DNA of 64,000 nt, taken from the NCBI GenBank assembly GCA_033557465.1, contig CM066039.1, positions 397,563,440 to 397,627,439 on the forward strand, written 5' to 3'. A program made the translations under genes and the position numbers. Of this stretch, positions 61,373-64,000 are shown one piece after another. Position 1 is the first letter of the stretch. The number at the start of each line of letters is the position of its first letter. The notes under the pieces are model-generated. The model was not told where the DNA came from and did not search any database. It saw only the letters and a program-made list of their open reading frames with translations. This DNA is from Ichthyophis bannanicus (lineage: Eukaryota > Chordata > Amphibia > Gymnophiona > Ichthyophiidae).

Positions 61373-64000
61373 ATGGCACCATGTAAGATTTTATCATTGA
61401 ACGTAAAAGGAATCAATAATCCGATAAAACGGAAGAAAATCCTAAGCTATCTAAGTCATGAAGCTGCGGACCTGATTTTCCTCCAAGAAACGCATTTAAA
61501 TTCGAAGGAAACTCTTAAACTCAATGTTAAACCTTACATGGTGGCCGCCTATTCCCCAGCCGTTTCTAAGAAATGTGGGGTTGCCATACTGGTTAGGAAA
61601 TCTCTGCATGCTACTATTATTGCGACTAGCTCAGATACAGCAGGTAGATGGTCCAGAGTTCACCTCAAGATAGGTAACCTTGAAGTTACATGTATATGCC
61701 TTTATGCTCCTAATGTGGATGACCCTGCCTTTTTTGCTACCATTGCTCAGGTTGCGCAGGCCTCTGCTAATACTTCATTGATAATAGGGGGGGATTTCAA
61801 TTTAGTTCTTGATCCCCTGATTGACAAACAGCCGCCTAGGACAAGTGGTCCCCCCAAGAGTCACACCACGCTCACCTCTGTGATCAAAGATCTTGCTTTA
61901 GTCGATCTATGGAGGTTGCTACACCCCAATGAGCTTGACTTTACCTTCTTCTCTTCCCCTCATAAATCCCAGTCTCGCATAGATTTCTTTCTAATATCAA
62001 AACTGTTAGTTCCTCAGGTGGACACTGCAAAGATTCACTCCCAACATATTTCAGATCATGCTGCTATTTCTTTTCAATTACACACTACTGTACCCCAAGG
62101 GAATTCGGGGGCCTGGTTCTTTGATAGAGCCCTATTAACTCAGCCAGAGTTCCAGTTAGAAATTCGAGCAGCCATACAGGATTACTTCCATTTTAATTTA
62201 CCCCAGGATACTGCAAATTGGGCTTGGTGGGAGGGTTTCAAAGCAGCCATTCGTGCAACGATCACTAGTTATCAAATTCGCCTGCGGAAACAACGCAAAC
62301 AGCAACTACTTATACTAGACCAACAAATCAAAGCAGGCGAACGAGTTCTAACTTCACGTACTGATCCATGCGTCTTAGTCCGCTTACAGCGTCTCCGTTT
62401 TCAATATAATGCAATCCTCTCAACTGCAGCTTCTAAGAGTATTGAGCTTCAACGAGGGACATACTACCGTGAAAGCAACCGAGCCGGTCGACTTTTAGCC
62501 AATGCCTTGAAAGGTCAAAAAGAAGCCAAACGCGTAGCGGCCCTTCGAGCCCCACAGGGAGGGGGCATACTGACCACAGACTCCGATATCGTAGAACTCT
62601 TTCGGGATTTCTATACCCGTCTATATCAATCTGAATGTGAGTTCTCATCAGAGACCTTCGAGCGATTGTTTTCTGGTATTCAGCGGCCGACCCTTTCTGA
62701 AGCTGATAGGGATGCGCTGGATGAACCCTTCTCTACTTCAGAGATCCAATCTGCCCTAAAACGAACAGCCCCGGGTCGAGCCGCCGGGCCTGATGGTCTC
62801 CCGACCGAATTCTACAGAACGTTCAGTGCAGATTTAGTTCCCTACTTAAAACTCTATTTTACTGCCCTTGCGGTAGATACATCCTCTTTGGGATCCTTTT
62901 CTGCAGCTAATGTGGTAGTATTTGAGAAAGAAGGCAGAGACCCGCTGCTAACCGTCAACTACCGTCCAATCTCCCTACTTAATGCCGATTATAAGATCTT
63001 CGCAACGATCTTGGCCACCCGGCTATCTGACAGGATGGCCACCTTGATCCATCCCGACCAATGCGGTTTTATACCCGGCCGATCCACCGCTGACAATGCT
63101 CGGACCTTGTGCCATGTGCTATCCAGTGCTGCCAATTTAGACCACCCATGGGTGGGTCTTTCCCTAGATGCTGAAAAAGCCTTTGATCGCCTAGAATGGC
63201 CCTTCCTATTTGCAGTTCTCCGATGGTATGGCTTTGGGGAGGGTTTCCTCCGATACCTCCAAGTCATGTATACTCAACCCGTTGCCAGTATTTGTGTAAA
63301 TGCCATTAAGTCTCAGCCTTTTAATCTCCAAAGAGGCACGCGTCAAGGTTGCCCCCTATCACCAATGCTCTTTGATCTAGCTCTTGAACCCCTCGCCCTC
63401 CTTATTAGACAGTCCGCACATATTCGAGGTGTCCCCTTCAGTCACAGAGAGATTAAACTCTCTGCATATGCAGATGACCTTATGCTCTTCATATCCCTTG
63501 ATTCGGTTCCAGCTGTCTTGGATCTGATTGATGGATACTCGCAATTATCGGGCTATAAAATAAACTGGACCAAATCTGTAGCATTCCCACTGAACCGCTG
63601 GGTACATGAGGCTGACATGCAGGCCTTTCCTTTCCTTTGGCAATCCCGCATGGTGAAATATCTCGGGGTCCATTATTGTTCTCCTCTAGAAGACACTATT
63701 AGTTTTAATGCCAAAGAGGTAGTTTCCAAAGTCCGTGAGCTCACAAATCGTTGGTCTCCCTTATCCCTTACATGGTGGGGCCGCCTAGAAACTGTGAAAA
63801 TGATGATAGTCCCCAAAGTGAATTATATTTTAGAAATGCTGCCATGCTTACTCCCGCTACACACCTACAAAGATATTGAGGGCCTTCTCGTCCGCTATCT
63901 CTGGCAGGGCAAACCACCAAGGATAGCTAAACAAAAACTACAGTCTGCGAAGGAACTAGGGGGTACCCGCTTTCCTGATTTTCTCAGATATCATCAAGCC
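61373..64000 (+). CDS. L1/Tx1-type ORF2 (endonuclease plus RT), partial
   Basis: Open for 876 codons from ATG 61373 to the last base, with no stop. The protein nicks target DNA and primes reverse transcription from the nick. Endonuclease (residues 1-235): KILSLNVKGINNPIKRKKI, DLIFLQETHLNSKE, CGVAILVRKSL, TCICLYAPN, IIGGDFNLVLDPL, SQSRIDFFLIS and HISDHAAISF. RT (about 450-760): APGRAAGPDGLPTEFYR, VNYRPISLLNADYKIFATIL, CGFIPGRSTADNARTL, GLSLDAEKAFDRLEWPFLF, RGTRQGCPLSPMLFDLALEP and AYADDLMLFI (YADD at 699-702). After it: YLGVHYCSP and WWGRLETVKMMIVPKVNY. Total length in this family is about 1,200-1,300 residues, so the C-terminal third lies beyond the window. Confidence 0.95.
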   Translation, partial: MAPCKILSLNVKGINNPIKRKKILSYLSHEAADLIFLQETHLNSKETLKLNVKPYMVAAYSPAVSKKCGVAILVRKSLHATIIATSSDTAGRWSRVHLKIGNLEVTCICLYAPNVDDPAFFATIAQVAQASANTSLIIGGDFNLVLDPLIDKQPPRTSGPPKSHTTLTSVIKDLALVDLWRLLHPNELDFTFFSSPHKSQSRIDFFLISKLLVPQVDTAKIHSQHISDHAAISFQLHTTVPQGNSGAWFFDRALLTQPEFQLEIRAAIQDYFHFNLPQDTANWAWWEGFKAAIRATITSYQIRLRKQRKQQLLILDQQIKAGERVLTSRTDPCVLVRLQRLRFQYNAILSTAASKSIELQRGTYYRESNRAGRLLANALKGQKEAKRVAALRAPQGGGILTTDSDIVELFRDFYTRLYQSECEFSSETFERLFSGIQRPTLSEADRDALDEPFSTSEIQSALKRTAPGRAAGPDGLPTEFYRTFSADLVPYLKLYFTALAVDTSSLGSFSAANVVVFEKEGRDPLLTVNYRPISLLNADYKIFATILATRLSDRMATLIHPDQCGFIPGRSTADNARTLCHVLSSAANLDHPWVGLSLDAEKAFDRLEWPFLFAVLRWYGFGEGFLRYLQVMYTQPVASICVNAIKSQPFNLQRGTRQGCPLSPMLFDLALEPLALLIRQSAHIRGVPFSHREIKLSAYADDLMLFISLDSVPAVLDLIDGYSQLSGYKINWTKSVAFPLNRWVHEADMQAFPFLWQSRMVKYLGVHYCSPLEDTISFNAKEVVSKVRELTNRWSPLSLTWWGRLETVKMMIVPKVNYILEMLPCLLPLHTYKDIEGLLVRYLWQGKPPRIAKQKLQSAKELGGTRFPDFLRYHQA

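Larger units (their letters stand above)
59972..64000 (+). mobile_element. Young L1/Tx1-type LINE, runs off the window
   Basis: Starts GGGGGGCGGAGCCCGATGTC after the L2 sequence. It has a short 5'UTR (about 130 bp), ORF1, a 420-bp spacer and ORF2, which is still open at the window end. No disruption is visible in either ORF. GC content and codon use differ from the decayed neighbours, as expected for a recent insertion. L1 versus Tx1 clade cannot be settled by eye. Confidence 0.92.

Overview
This window is repeat-dominated vertebrate nuclear DNA. CR1, L2, RTE/BovB-type and L1/Tx1-type LINEs, two DIRS-like tyrosine-recombinase retrotransposons, tRNA-headed SINEs, a TTAA-flanked piggyBac-like MITE and a probable solo LTR sit side by side. 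That mixture, above all DIRS plus L1/Tx1 plus RTE plus abundant CR1/L2, fits an amphibian best. I suspect a caecilian, but that is inference and the species cannot be read from the sequence. I recognise no host exon, tRNA gene, rRNA gene or prokaryotic feature. Nearly every long reading frame belongs to a transposable element or is a shadow of one.

Layout. 1-4975: decayed LINE/SINE pieces, two non-repeat stretches and a 25-bp minisatellite rich in CACGTG. 4976-19002: one CR1-like LINE (called CR1-B here) split by a tRNA-SINE and by an 11-kb block. That block is a complete but dead CR1 (CR1-A, 5663-16683). Its 5'UTR holds a TTAA-flanked MITE, which in turn holds DIRS copy 1. 19003-22202: an RTE/BovB-like LINE on the minus strand. 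22203-28295: a SINE and an L2-clade LINE (minus) interrupted by a 1.3-kb putative solo LTR. A 98-bp segment of this L2 coding sequence has been amplified into a 2.3-kb minisatellite. 28296-30318: a CR1-A copy and L2 tails. 30319-47911 (perhaps to about 49440): a single full-length minus-strand CR1-A scattered in at least seven pieces. It is interrupted by a CR1-A fragment, DIRS copy 2, an L2, a CR1-C LINE, a CR1-B LINE and a SINE. 47912-55252: more CR1, L2, RTE, SINE and MITE fragments. 55253-56258: apparently unique DNA. 56259-59971: a nearly full-length L2-clade LINE. 59972-64000: a young L1/Tx1-type LINE with intact ORF1 and an ORF2 open for 876 codons to the window edge.

How the parts relate. 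The junctions can often be read to the base by joining the interrupted host element, giving relative insertion ages. The SINEs fall into two groups whose 3' tails match the RTE and the L2 elements of this same window, which suggests two LINE/SINE partnerships. Three CR1 lineages end in three variants of one 8-bp repeat. All DIRS, CR1, RTE and L2 coding regions carry frameshifts or nonsense codons, or are truncated. Only the L1/Tx1-type element at the right edge looks potentially functional. Family names rest on motifs read by eye, not on a database search.
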